Shown in pieces: positions 8,362 to 20,500 of a stretch of 38,042 nucleotides of DNA (the stretch's first letter is position 1; every line of letters starts with the position of its first letter). Below the pieces are notes generated by a model that worked only from the letters and a program-made list of their open reading frames with translations, was not told the DNA's origin and did not search any database. This DNA comes from Prevotellaceae bacterium. GTDB lineage: Bacteria > Bacteroidota > Bacteroidia > Bacteroidales > UBA932. Where the stretch lies: contig JAIRMW010000021.1 of the NCBI GenBank assembly GCA_031258415.1, positions 1-38,042 of the forward strand, read 5' to 3'. Made by a program: the position numbers and the translations under genes.

Positions 8362-8745
8362 CTAACGCTCTTCTGTCTTTGCTTCTTCCACTATTGCTAC
8401 TCTCTTTTCTTTAATACGCGCTTTCTTTCCCGTCAGGTTGCGCAAGTAATAAATACGTGCGCGACGCACCTTCCCAACTTTATTCAGTTCAATATTCTCA
8501 ATAAAGGGCGAAAACAGCGGGAAAATACGCTCCACCCCTATTCCGTTTGAAATCTTCCGTACCGTAAACGACTGCGTATTACCGGCGCCTTTTCGTTGGA
8601 TACACACCCCACGAAATTTTTGCAACCGTTCTTTGCTCTCTTCCTTTATACGATAAGTTACCGTGATCGTATCCCCCGCTTTAAATACAGGATGACTTTT
8701 TAACGTTACAGCAAATGCTTGTTCGGCAATTTTTAATAAGTCCAT
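8362..8745 (-). CDS. rplS: 50S ribosomal protein L19
   Basis: L19 sits at the interface of the 30S and 50S subunits. The 127-residue product carries the family core: [20 protein letters not shown] (about residues 21-40), [10 protein letters not shown], a [21 protein letters not shown] stretch and [10 protein letters not shown]. The short lysine-rich C-terminal extension is usual in Bacteroidota. It has a strong promoter at 8820-8851. The roughly 70-base leader contains a short hairpin (AACCG...CGGTT); ribosomal-protein leaders that regulate rplS have been proposed in other bacteria, but I cannot tell whether this one does. Confidence 0.97.
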   Translation of the reverse strand: MDLLKIAEQAFAVTLKSHPVFKAGDTITVTYRIKEESKERLQKFRGVCIQRKGAGNTQSFTVRKISNGIGVERIFPLFSPFIENIELNKVGKVRRARIYYLRNLTGKKARIKEKRVAIVEEAKTEER

Positions 8746-8819
8746 TTCTTCTTCTATTTTTAGGCAACATTACAAGGTTCAAAACCGTTTGTAAGCGGTT
8801 GCATTTTCATTTTGGGGTG

Positions 8820-8851
8820 CAAAGATAATTATATTTTTTACGATGTGCAAA
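8820..8851 (-). promoter_or_regulatory. rplS: Promoter of rplS (TTTG - 20 bp - TATCTTTG)
   Basis: On the minus strand the -7 element TATCTTTG (8827-8820) is preceded, after 20 bases, by TTTG (8851-8848). This is a near-perfect Bacteroidota sigma-ABfr promoter. The expected start is about 8813. Confidence 0.75.
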
Positions 8852-8879
8852 TTTTTTTTATTCCCCTTTTCCTATCAAC

Positions 8880-8910
8880 AAAAAAAACCGCCTACTTTGC
8901 GTTAGACGGT
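8880..8910 (-). terminator. Intrinsic terminator of T9SS cargo locus 1
   Basis: On the minus strand a 9-base stem (AACCGTCTA pairing TAGGCGGTT, one G-U pair) is followed directly by a run of T. It lies 40 bases past the stop of the OmpA-family gene and just ahead of the rplS promoter, so it closes the giant/sprF/ompA operon. Confidence 0.85.
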
Positions 8911-8949
8911 TCTTCTCACCATTAAAAAAACAAAACTATTCAAACAAAT

Positions 8950-10461
8950 TTATTTCACCACAACATAGGTTACATAACGGTTAGGCGCATGTTCCTGTTC
9001 CGTACAAGTTACGCCCGGTGCACAAACGCAATTATTAACCAGTTGCGCATAGGCATTGCCCTTCGTTGAAATACGTCCGGCATCAATCCCTTTATTCACT
9101 AAATAAGCTTTCACTGCATCGGCACGATTTTGCGATAACTTCAAATTATACGAATAAGATCCTCTGCAATCGGTATGACCCGATACTTCAATATTAAGCG
9201 TCGGATTATCCTTCAAGTAAGCCAATAAGTTATCTATTTCCTTTGCAGCATCGGGACGGATATTATACTTAGCCAGATCAAACAACACATTGATATGCGG
9301 ACCTGCCGCTGTTTTTTCTTCATCTACTAAGCGTTGGCCAATTTTTTCCAATGTCAGAACCGATCCGTTATATACCGAAGGTAATTTTTCTTTCGCTTCC
9401 AACGGAATATATTCCAGTTTACTGATATTCAAATCATAGAGTTTTTCAGGGAGATAAGCCACCGCTTCGCCGGTCGCATCGGTTGCTACAGTCTTTACAT
9501 CCTCGTTGTTCACATAAGTTACCAACGCCCCTTCAATCGGAAGACCGGTTTTATCCTGTACCCGTACGGATGTCTTCCGTTCCGGTGATTCGGGTATTTC
9601 AAAATAATAAATACGATCGGCGCCTCCGCCACGGTTCGACGAAATATAGCCCGTACGTTCACTAATGAATGTAACGGCAAAATCATCGCCTTTGGAATTG
9701 AACGGCGATATACGTGCCGGCGCCGAAAACTGGCCGTTTACGACCGCCGCCTTAAACACATCCAAACCTCCCATAGAAATATAATTGGACGAATAATAAA
9801 AATTCCCTTGTTTATCGAAACGCGGCGAACGTTCGTCGGCGTCCGAATTGATTTCAGGGCCTAAGTTTTCCGGTTCGCTCCAAGTGTCGCCAACACGTTT
9901 ACTTCTCCAAAGGTCTAAGCCGCCGAGTCCGCCCGGACGGTCTGAGGCAAAATACAGGAACCCATCATCACCCAGCCATGGATCGCCCGATGAAAAAGAA
10001 TCGCTGTTGTACGGAAAATCTACCGGCTCACCCCAACTACCACCGCTTCCTTTGGTTCGCGACTGTATTTGCAACGGGTAGGAGACTTCACTACTGAGGA
10101 AAAATCCTTTATTAATCACGATCGCTTTATCTCCTGATACGGCATAAAACAGTTCATTGCCATCTTTTGACAGGAAGGGCGCTCCGAGATAACTTTTTTG
10201 ATACTCATCTTCGGGGAAAAGCGCTTGTAGTTTTTTATTAGCATCCAACACTATTAAACGGGTTACAACATCGCCCGAATAATTCTTGGCATTTATAAAG
10301 CCGGTATTTGTAAAGATAATTTCTCCATTTGGGCCCGGAATAGCGCCCCAATCATCACCGTCTGTGCCGGTTTCTATCTGCGTCAGTCTATATTGTTGCG
10401 TTTGTGCGCCGGCCGTAAATACAAACACCGACAAAGCAACTACTACTAATAATTTTTTCAT
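8950..10461 (-). CDS. OmpA-family protein with beta-propeller and carboxypeptidase-regulatory-like domain (PorE-like, no TPR)
   Basis: A 503-residue exported protein. A signal peptide (MKKLLVVVALSVFVFTAGAQ) sets the start at 10461 rather than the ATG 7 codons upstream. It then has WD40/PD40-type propeller blades (about residues 55-305, e.g. ASDRPGGLGGLDLW and SSNYISMGGLDVF), a carboxypeptidase-regulatory-like beta sandwich (about 315-375) and a C-terminal OmpA domain (about 390-503). The OmpA domain carries SGHTDCRGSYSYNLKLSQNRA, the usual peptidoglycan-binding loop with conserved Asp and Arg. Domain order resembles PorE, the T9SS periplasmic protein of Porphyromonas, but the N-terminal TPR part of PorE is absent. 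It follows sprF by 33 bases, so it is probably co-expressed with the cargo and may tie the assembly to the cell wall; this role is inferred. Confidence 0.85.
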   Translation of the reverse strand: MKKLLVVVALSVFVFTAGAQTQQYRLTQIETGTDGDDWGAIPGPNGEIIFTNTGFINAKNYSGDVVTRLIVLDANKKLQALFPEDEYQKSYLGAPFLSKDGNELFYAVSGDKAIVINKGFFLSSEVSYPLQIQSRTKGSGGSWGEPVDFPYNSDSFSSGDPWLGDDGFLYFASDRPGGLGGLDLWRSKRVGDTWSEPENLGPEINSDADERSPRFDKQGNFYYSSNYISMGGLDVFKAAVVNGQFSAPARISPFNSKGDDFAVTFISERTGYISSNRGGGADRIYYFEIPESPERKTSVRVQDKTGLPIEGALVTYVNNEDVKTVATDATGEAVAYLPEKLYDLNISKLEYIPLEAKEKLPSVYNGSVLTLEKIGQRLVDEEKTAAGPHINVLFDLAKYNIRPDAAKEIDNLLAYLKDNPTLNIEVSGHTDCRGSYSYNLKLSQNRADAVKAYLVNKGIDAGRISTKGNAYAQLVNNCVCAPGVTCTEQEHAPNRYVTYVVVK

Positions 10462-10494
10462 ATTCACTAAATTTAAGTTCATGAGGATAGCTAA

Positions 10495-11448
10495 TTAAAA
10501 ATATCTTGGAGTACTGTATACACGTTTCGGCCCTGTCAAGTAATAACCCACCGACACTTCAAAACTGCCGTTATGGTTGGTTGTCAGGTTGTTCAAATCG
10601 AAGTCATACGCTATGCCGATACGGATACGTTCCGTGATGTACGCTTCCGCTATTAACGCAATTGCATCGCGTTGCTGCGTCCGACGAAGGTTCTCATCGT
10701 CCAGCGCAAACGTCAGGCCTGTACGATAGCTCGCACCTATCCAATAGCGCTCTACTATCATCAGCATCGCGTTAATATCCCAGGCGATCGGACTTTTAAA
10801 GTCCGTCTTCAGAAGCGTCGAGGGCATGAGAGCCAAGCTCCGTGTCAACGGGATAGCCCCGCCAACCGTCAGAAAACAACTCGGATCCGTACGCATTATC
10901 AGCAGCGACCGGTTCGCTTCAGTCTTATTCGGTACAAGGCTCATCACCGACAGGCCCGCGTAGAAATGCGGCATGTCGAAATACACGCCTATGTCCACAC
11001 CGGGACGCCACTCGTTCTCCGTCGTCTCCGCCAGCGGGTCGCGACCGACCTTATCCTTGTCTATGCCATAGTGCAGCGCTCCGCCGGACAATCCGAAACT
11101 CAGTCGCGAAATATCACTCGTGTTAAAACGGAACGAATAGCTCAACATAAGACTATTCGTTGCAAATGGTCCTATCACGTCATTGGCAAACACCAATCCC
11201 AAATTTGAACCGCCTGCAATTCTGCCATCTATACTCAACATAGTGGTTTTCGGTGAGCCGTCAATACCAACCCATTGATTCCGATGAACAAAATGGGCGT
11301 ACATGTTTTCTTTGTATCCTGCATACGCCGGATTGACATACAACCCATTGAACATATACTGTGAAAACTGAGGAATCTGTTGTGCTTTTGCCGGAAATAA
11401 ACCTGCCAGCACACTCGTTACACTAATTAGTAGAATCGCTTTTTTCAT
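10495..11448 (-). CDS. PorP/SprF-family T9SS outer-membrane protein (locus 1)
   Basis: A 317-residue outer-membrane beta-barrel protein of the PorP/SprF family, of normal length. It has a signal peptide (MKKAILLISVTSVLAGLFPAKA), then the family N-terminal signature QFSQYMFNGLYVNPAYAGYKE and HRNQWVGIDGSPKT. Alternating hydrophobic strands follow to the C-terminus (VSVGYYLTGPKRVY). In Flavobacterium johnsoniae, SprF is encoded right after SprB and is needed for SprB to reach the surface; type B cargo generally pairs with such a protein. Here it follows the 3610-aa giant after 84 bases that contain a strong hairpin. No separate promoter is visible, so expression probably depends on read-through from the giant gene. 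Confidence 0.92.
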   Translation of the reverse strand: MKKAILLISVTSVLAGLFPAKAQQIPQFSQYMFNGLYVNPAYAGYKENMYAHFVHRNQWVGIDGSPKTTMLSIDGRIAGGSNLGLVFANDVIGPFATNSLMLSYSFRFNTSDISRLSFGLSGGALHYGIDKDKVGRDPLAETTENEWRPGVDIGVYFDMPHFYAGLSVMSLVPNKTEANRSLLIMRTDPSCFLTVGGAIPLTRSLALMPSTLLKTDFKSPIAWDINAMLMIVERYWIGASYRTGLTFALDDENLRRTQQRDAIALIAEAYITERIRIGIAYDFDLNNLTTNHNGSFEVSVGYYLTGPKRVYSTPRYF

Positions 11449-11487
11449 ATTATTAAAGGTTTTTGTATTTCTTTATTAGTTAATAAT

Positions 11488-11522
11488 TTTGGGTTTCCGG
11501 ACAACACATCCGGAAACCCAAA
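11488..11522 (-). promoter_or_regulatory. Perfect 14-bp hairpin between the giant gene and sprF
   Basis: A perfect inverted repeat (TTTGGGTTTCCGGA / TCCGGAAACCCAAA) with a 7-base loop begins 10 bases after the stop of the giant gene. The minus-strand sequence after it is AT-rich (ATTATTAACTAATAAAG) but lacks a clean run of T, so it is not a textbook terminator. It may attenuate transcription into sprF or mark an RNA processing or stabilising site. Confidence 0.7.
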
Positions 11523-11532
11523 CTATTTATTT

Positions 11533-14500
11533 TTAATCTTTCTTTAATGTTATATACCCTGTTTTCACAGTTGTAAGTTTATTATGGTCGGTTAGTTTCA
11601 ATTTATAGAAATAAACGCCATCCTGTAAATTAGAACCGTCAAAGAGATTGTCGTAATACTTCATGTAGAAGACCTGATTACCCCAACGGTTGACAATCGT
11701 CAGTTCATTGGACAGATATTCGTCAAGGCCTTTGATTTCCAATACGTCATTTTCATTGTCTCCATTCGGAGTTAAGATATTGGGAACCACTATTGTATTT
11801 AGAACAATCAATTCCACCTGATTCGAAAGAGCATCGCAACCCGGTAACGAATAGGCTACTACGGTATATATACCCGCATCGAAGGCTTTCACCATATTGA
11901 GAGCCAAGGAACTGCCTCTTTCTCCCGATATTTCATACCCATTGTGATACCACTGGTAGGAGAGCGAGGTCGAATAGTTCGCAATATTAATATTGGTATT
12001 GTCGTCTTTGCGTACGTATACGATGGTTTCATTGCTGGCAGCAGCAATAATCGGTGCAGAAGGCCTTGCCACGGTTATGACAACCACTACACCACTGACC
12101 GACGATTCGCACGAATGCGAACTGATTGCACGTACCGTATAAGAGCCTGCCTCCTTAGCCCAATATTTCATTCCAGTACCTATGGAAGTAGTACTAGCGT
12201 CCAAGTACCATTTGTAGCTTACTACATCAGAGCCTCCGCTTACTACCGCATTCAATGCTACAGAATCGCCCTGGCAAATTTCCAATGCGCCATCTGAAAT
12301 AATAACCGGTTGAGGCGGTAACGGATTTACGGTTAATGTAATCACATTACTTACTTCTGACAAGCATCCGGCCGCACTTATGAAACGAACGCTATAACTA
12401 CCCGACGTTGAAGGCAAATAACTAGCGGCCGTAGCAAACGGTATCACTACGCCATTTCTATACCACGCAATCGTATTGGTTCCGACAGGCGTGCTTGTTG
12501 TCAATGTCGGCACATCATTTTCGCATACGGATGTATTCGAGACCGAGGCTATGACCGGCGTCGTCGGTTTTGGATTAACCGTTACTACCACATTGCCGCT
12601 GGTATCCGAAGTACAACCCGCCGCACTGACAGCCACAACCGTATACGTTGAGGTCGCGGTCAGCGTCGCAGTAGTATACAAACTAGTAGTAGCAGCCGAA
12701 ATGACTCCGCCGTTCAGATACCATTGATAGGAGATCAAACCAATCGAGATAGTCGAAACAGCCGTCAGCGTTACCTGTTCGCCTTCGCAGATGTTCACCG
12801 ATTGTGCCGGCGTTACTACCGGAACCGTCGGCACCGGATTTACGGTTACCGTAATAATATCACTCACTGCTGAGGGACATCCGCTGGCACTGACAACGAT
12901 CAGCGTATAATCGCCCGATTCATATGCGACGAAGGTATTAGCCGTCGGCGCGGTATTTAGCGTAACGCCATTTCTATACCAGCGATACGACGTACCGGAT
13001 GGTCTGGTTATCCTGTCGCTAATGGTTACACTGCCTCCTTCACAGAAGGTCGTTACCGACGAGGTATCCAACTGTGGAGTAGCCGGTTTCGGATAGACCG
13101 TGAAACTCCAGTCGGCTAAGGCATTGCTTGCGCAGCCGGTAGTTATGTTACGATTACCCACTTTATAATTATAGGTGCTATCGTCAACCGTGCTCAATGC
13201 AGGCGCTGTAGTAGTAGCAGAACCATCGGCCAGATACCACACAAATTCATAGCCTTGTTGCGGCGTCGGTAAGGACGGATTCGGGTCGTCCTGACAAGCG
13301 GTCAGCGGCGTCAATATCGGCGCTTCCGGCAACTGATTTACATTGATATGTATAGTAGCCTCAGCCGTACATACGCCTGCCGGAACATTGCTATAGTGTT
13401 TTTCAGCCCGTACCGTATAGGTTACACTCTGACGAATATCCTGTACCAGCGATCCGGGCAGGCCGGTTACCGGCACTACTGTTGTCCAATAGGTCAACGT
13501 ATCGTCGCCCGTGTGGGACGTTACTAAGGATAACAAATCGACGTCCGAACCGTAGCAAACCGTCGTGTCGCGAGCGACGACTGTCGGTACGGCGCGTACT
13601 TCAAACGTAAACGTTGCTCTTGGGCTTTCGCAGAACGGAGCCGACTTTCTCTTTAGCGTTATTTCGTAGGTTGTTACACCTGCCGAATTTGTTGATAATA
13701 CAGGCGGATAAGCCAATGCGTTAGGCTGTCCCGGCACGTACCACTTCAGATCCAAATGATCCGGGTCGTGCGATACCGGTAATGCAGGCGCATTACTGCC
13801 GACACAAGCCGCCACAGTCAGATCATAGGTCGGCGCTGCCGGTTGCGGCGGTAGCGGAATAATCGTTACTGCCACAGCCTCGCTTATACCCGACGTACAA
13901 CTTGCTGCACTGATAGCCTCAACCGTGTAAATTATAGTGGTATCGTTCAGCGTCGTCGGAGTCGTATATTGACTGCCGGTTTCACCGGAAATCGCTATGC
14001 CGTTCTGATACCACTGATAAGTGAGAGACGAAGCATCGGAGATCGTCGAAGAAGCAGTCAGCGTTAGCTGTTCTCCTTCGCAGATGAGCAACGACTGTAC
14101 AGAGGTTACGACCGATGAGGGCCACGTTACAGTCGGAACTGTCGGCAACGGATTTACGGTTACCGTAATAGCATTGCTCTCGTCGGAGAGGCATCCGTCG
14201 GCGCTGACAACTACCAGAGTATAAACGCCCGATTCAGTAGCGACGATAGCATTAACCGTCGGCGCAACGACCAATCTGTTGCTGTCTTTATACCAGCGGT
14301 ACCTTACATTGGTTCTGGTTACCGTATCCCTAATAGTTACACTGCCACCATCACAGAAGGTAGTAACAGACAAAGTATCCAAGTACGGAATAACCGGTTT
14401 CGGATAGACCGTGAAACTCCAGTTGGCTAAGACAGCGCTTTCGCAACCGGTAAGTGTATCACGATTGCCTACCTTATAATTATAGACGCTATCGTCAGCC

Positions 14501-17500
14501 GTGCTCAATGTGGGTACTGTAGTAGTAGCAGACCCATCGGCCAGATACCATACAAATTCATAACCCGGTTGCGGCGTCGGTAACGACGGACTCGCGTCGC
14601 CCTGACAAGCTGTCAGCGGCGTCAATACCGGCGTTTCCGGTAGCGGATTTACAGTGATTTTGATATCCGCCGTACTGGTGCAAACACCTGTCGGACTTAA
14701 ATAAAATTTCTCAGCCTGTACCGTATAGGTTACGCTTTGGCGAATATCCCGCACCAGCGATCCGGACAAGCCGGTTACCGGCACTACTGTTGTCCAATAG
14801 GTCAACGTGTCGTCGCCCGTGTGGGACGCTACTAAGGAGAACAAATCGACGTCTGATCCGTAGCAGACCGCCGTATCGCGCACAACGAGTGTCGGTACGT
14901 CGCGTACTGTGAATGTAAACGTCGCCCTTGAGCTTTCGCAAGATGGCGTCACTTTGTTTCTCAGCGCTATCTCGTAGGTCTCTATACCTACCGCAGCCGT
15001 TGATAACGAGGTTATAGTAGTATCCGTATTAGTACCCGGTATGTACCATATCAGCTCCAAATAGTCCGGGTTGTGCGATACCGGTAATGCAGGAGCAACG
15101 CCGCCCACACAAGCTGCTATGTTCAGATCATAGGTAGGCGCTGTCGGTTGCTGCGGGATAACAGGAAGGATAAACCAACCATTTGTAGTAGCATAGGTTA
15201 CTGACGAACTCGCATCTACTACGGAGATTGTATATTGTGGCGCCCTATTCACTAATGAGTTATTTCTGTTGATAATTCGCAGATTCAGACGCGCCTCGCC
15301 AAGCGGTAAGCGATATGCACCTTGCGGGTGGAACGACAATTGTCCGCTCGTATCAAAGAAACTGTTCAGCGACAACCATACCGGTGCAGCGGGATTCTTA
15401 GCCACATCCGTTTCCTCATATTCCAATTCAAAATATTGCAGTTCGTTCGTGTCTATAGTAAGATAGATGTTTACTAAGGAGTCGATACATCCGCCCACAG
15501 TGGCTACCGTAAAGGAGGTCGTATCGCATCCTATCGAAGAGCCATTGAGGAGGTCGACAGTAATAGAAGGCGGCGTTAATGCTTTGAGCGTTACAACTCC
15601 ATGGTTCGACGCCAATTCTGTGCCATCAGCTTTACTTATAATCGATACTTGATAGACTAATTGGTCGTCGAACTGCGAATAGTTGGTGTTGGCAATACGG
15701 AAACGTAATGAGGTATCCACAGCAAACCCGTAGAAAGGCCCTACCTGTGTACCGTCGCTACCGATCGTAAAGTCGAACCATTGATTATAACCATGTCCTT
15801 CATAGTACTGCATCAGATAGTAAGAGGTGTCGGCCGGATTGAGTACTTTCAGTCTCACAACGGATTCTGTTCCTTTGTGGCAACCAAGAATAGCATTGAC
15901 GTCAAATTCCGTCCAGTCGCATTCTATGGTAGCGCCATCTAATGATGTGCTATCTGTCAACAATATATCAATTTCCGGCTGCGGTTCTACGACTACCTTA
16001 ATCGTATCGGGCAGCGTGTAATACGTGGTCGTTTGAGTCGGAACATCTACAGTAGATACTATAAATTTAAGTTCTACCGCGCTCCCGGTGGTATTCGTAT
16101 TCGTGATTCGGAGCGGTATTTTTATAAAGTTAGTGTCTCCCACGATGTAATAAGTCCAGCCGTATACGATGTTGTCGCTATATCCGTCCACCGTCAGGTA
16201 GTCGGTGGTTCCGTTGACTTGAGCTTCTAATTTAAAGACGCTCGTATCTACTACATTGCTGTTAAGCAACCGTATTTTTAGAAGTTTAGAAATATTCGTA
16301 TCGCAATAATCCCATGCCTCTAACGTGAATTTATTTTCCCGTTCGCAGAGTAGCACCGACGGAATGTCGGTTTTTATGCCCTTGTAAGGCAGTACGACTA
16401 ACGTATCTTTAAAGGCCTTGCCGACCACCGACGAATCCGACGCCAGTACGAAACTTATCTCATAAGGTATGGCACGCGTAATCGTATCAAACGTATTGGC
16501 ATTGGCAATCCTAAACCAGGTGTTGCCCGTGAGATTTCCTATTGGCGCATTCGGATCGCTGTACATAACTCCATCGTCAAAGTACTGGTTTGCATTCAAC
16601 CAGCCCCAGGGCACGGAGTAGTAATCTAATTTAACATATTGTAAGAGCGAATCCGGCAAAGTTATTCGTATGCGTTTATCGACGTCGGAATAACATTTAT
16701 CCTCCGCAACGAAATGCAGGTAGAATTTCGTCGTATCGCAGGAAAGGGTATCCAGCGTGAACGGGTCCGTCAGATAAGCGCTATCCGTTAATTTTATATA
16801 CGGTTGCTGTTTCAGGTAGAGGGTATCTTTCAGTGACACTAATGCCACCGAATCGCCTACGTTCAACAAGTTCACCGTATAGGAAACCGGCACTACCGAA
16901 TCGCGGGTATTGTTGTTTTTAGCGATAATCGTTACGGAATGCTCAGCGGCAAAGATTGTATCGGCGCCGCCCCATAGCTCGCCCGTAGCGTCATCAATAA
17001 AGCTCTGCAACGAGGTGTTGCCTGCATCGAACAATTCAAACAAATCCTTAATCGAACTATAATCGTCTATTACTAACTGCAATATCTTAGGGGCAGGACA
17101 GTTGCTTGCACTAACCGTTATGTCTATCCGATTTGTCGACGAACACTCCAGCGAATCAGGCGCGACCAGCGTTATTTCCGGCAGCGGTGCTACGACTACC
17201 TTAACCGTATCGGGCAGCGTGTAATACGTGGTCGCTTGAGTCGAAACATCTACAGTAGATACTATAAATTTAAGTTCTACCGCACTCCCGGTGGTATTCG
17301 TATTCGTGATTCGGAGCGGTATGTTTATAACACTATTGTTACCTTGGATGTAATAAGTCCAGCCGTATACGATGTTGTCGCTATATCCGTCCACCGTCAA
17401 GTAAGTGGTAGTTCCGCTGACCTGAGCTTCTAATTTAAAGACGCTCGTATCGGCATTGTTGTTAAGTAACTCTATTTTTACAAGTTTAGCGGTAGCCGTA

Positions 17501-20500
17501 TCGCAATAATCCCATGCCTCTAACGTGAAGGCTTTTTCCCGTTCGCAGAGCAGCACCGACGGAATGTCGGTTTTTATGCCCTTGTAAGGCAGTACGACTA
17601 ACGTATCTTTAAAGGCCTTGCCGACCGCCGACGAATCCGACGCCAGCGCTAACGTGATCTCATAAGGTATGACATACGTAAGCGTATCAAGCGTATTGGC
17701 ATTGGTGATCCTAAACAGGGTGCTGTCCGTGAGATTTCCTATTGGCGCATTCGGATCGCTATACATAACTCCATTTTCAAAGTACTGGTTTGCATTTAGC
17801 CAGCCCCAGTTCGAGGAGTAGTAATCCAATTTAACATATTGTAAGAACTCTTGCCGTAAGGTTATTTTTATGCGTTTATCGACGTCGGAATAACATTTAT
17901 CCGCCGCAACGAAATGTACGTAGAATTTCGTCGTATCGCAGGACAGGGTATCCAGCGTGAACGGGGCCGTCAGATAAGCGCTATCCGTCAATTTTACATA
18001 CGGTTGAGGTTGCAGGTAAATGGTATCGCTCGCCACCGCTAATTCTACCGAATCAGCTACATTGAGTAAATACACCGTATAGGAAACCGGTACTATCGTA
18101 TCGCGGGTATTGACGCTGGAGGCCTTCAGGGTTACAGTGTGCGCAGCGCTACGGATTGTATCGCCGCCGCCCCACAACAGAGCCGTACCATCCCCTTGTG
18201 GCATAATAAATCCATTCAACAATGAGCCGTCTGCTTCGAACAAATTAAACAAGCCGACAATCGAATCGCCTGCCGCGTAGTTATCTACTACGAGCTTCAA
18301 TATCTTAGGATTGTCGCAAGTATTAGCGCCAACCGCTATCGTTATATCGCTCGGCGTCGAACAGACCAGCGTATCTGCCGCTTGAGTAAGCGTTACGGTC
18401 GGTAGCGGATCTACATATATGGTAAGCGTATCGGGATAGGTATACTGCGCGGGAAAACCTGTCGTCGTATCGACAACCGATAATACAAACTTGACTGTTT
18501 GCGTAGCCGCAGTAGTATTCGTATTCACCACCCGGAAGTTTACGGAGGTGGAAGCGGTAAACAAGTCGCTCATGCCATATAATATACCGTTTACATAATC
18601 AGTGCTTTTCACTTCGGAGAAGCCTGCGGGAGTAGGGGCTCCGGGGTTGAACCAATATTCCAATTTAAAGAAGTTGGTATCCGCCTCACTCAGCAGTTGC
18701 AGTTTTATAGCCTTCCCTGCGGTGGGATTGCAGAAACCCCAAGCGCTCACAGAAAATTCTTCCCGTTCACAACGCAACGTATTGGAGCCGCCCGAAAGAC
18801 TCGTTTCCACGTCGGTAACGATCCCGTACCGCGGTTTTACTACAATCGTATCATAGTATGTCCGACCTACGGTATTTTTCTCTACTATCTCCTCGAAGTA
18901 TATCGTAAAGGGAATTTTGCGCGTAATAGTATCAAACGTATTAGCGCTAGTTATCATTAATGAGATGGAATCCGAAGTACCCGTTGGCACCCTATCAAAT
19001 CGTTCTGTCCCATTGGGAAGTTTCATCGCCGTATAAGTAGAGCTCCCTATTCTTTTATAACTCAAATCAATATACTTCCTTAAGAGGGAATCCGACAAGG
19101 TTATGTGCATAAGTTTTGCGGCGTTGTTATAGCACGCATCTTCTACAAAATAATTCAAGAAGAATGCTGTCGGATCGCACTCGGCTACTAACGAAGTAAT
19201 CACCTCGCCGGAAGCATCTCCCTTATGCAGTTCGAAATACGGTTGCGGCAGCAGGTAAATGGTATCTTTCACCGATACTATTCCTACCGAATCGCTCGTG
19301 TTCGCCAAATAGACCGTATAATAAACCGGGACTACCGTATCGCGGAGATTGAGGTTTGCGGACGCAAACGTTACGGTGGCCGCATTTCCGGTGATCACAG
19401 TGGCGTCCCATAGCACGCCCGTACTGTCGACGCCTGTCAACGCTAAGACTTCGGCAATCGAGTCGGTCGCGTAATTATCTATTACGATCTTTAATACTTT
19501 ATCGTTGTCGCAAGAACTGCTACCGACATGGACTGTTATAGAGCCGCCCGACGCGTTGTCGCAGTGCAGCGTATCTTTGTTCGTTTGGTCAATCGCGATG
19601 GTCGGCAGCGGGGCTATATGTAGTAGTATTGTGTCGGGATAGGTATATAGCACGTTGGATAAAGTGGCCGAATCGACCACAGATAATACAAACTTGACTG
19701 TTTGCGTAGCCGCAGTAGTATTCGCATTCACCACCCGGAATGGTACGGAGGTGGAATCGGTAAACACATCGCTCATGCCGTATAATGCACCACTTGCATA
19801 ACCGTTGTTCGGCACTTCGTAATAGCCTGCCGGGGAAGCAGGGGTGCTGCCGGCGAACCAAAATTCCAATTTAAAGAAGTTAGTATCCGTTACATTCTTC
19901 AGTTGCAGTTTTATAACCTTGTTGTCGGAGTTACAGAAGTCCCAAGCATTTACTGTGAACAGTACCCGTTCGCACCGCAAGGTGGTATCGGCCCCTAAGT
20001 TCGTCTGTAAATCGGTTTCTACTCCGCCGGTAGGCAATACGAAAATCGTATCCGTATACGAATGGCCAATCGCCGTACTGTCGCTGGCTTTTACGATTTC
20101 CATCATATAAGGTATTGCGATTGTATCGCTACCAAAGACATGGGTGTTGGTTGCCCGGAACGGATGGGTATAACCGTTTGGCGTGTTCGCCGATATTTGG
20201 GTACTGTAAACTACCGCATTGCCGCCGCCTATGGTATAAGTTGCATTCTGATAAACGCTGCTGCCGTCCATCCATTCCAGATCAATATACTTTAATTTAT
20301 CTGCCGGCAGAGTTAAGCGTACGTACTTAGCCGTATCGGCATAGCAAACACCCGCTATATTGTATTGTATACGGAATTCTTCTGCCGTGCACCCCAGCAT
20401 ACCTAAAGAAAAGGCCGTGATAGTAGAAACATCTTTATTAATCAGCTTTATGAAGGGTTTCGGGAGCAGGGTAATCGTATCGCGTACCGAGACAATCTCC

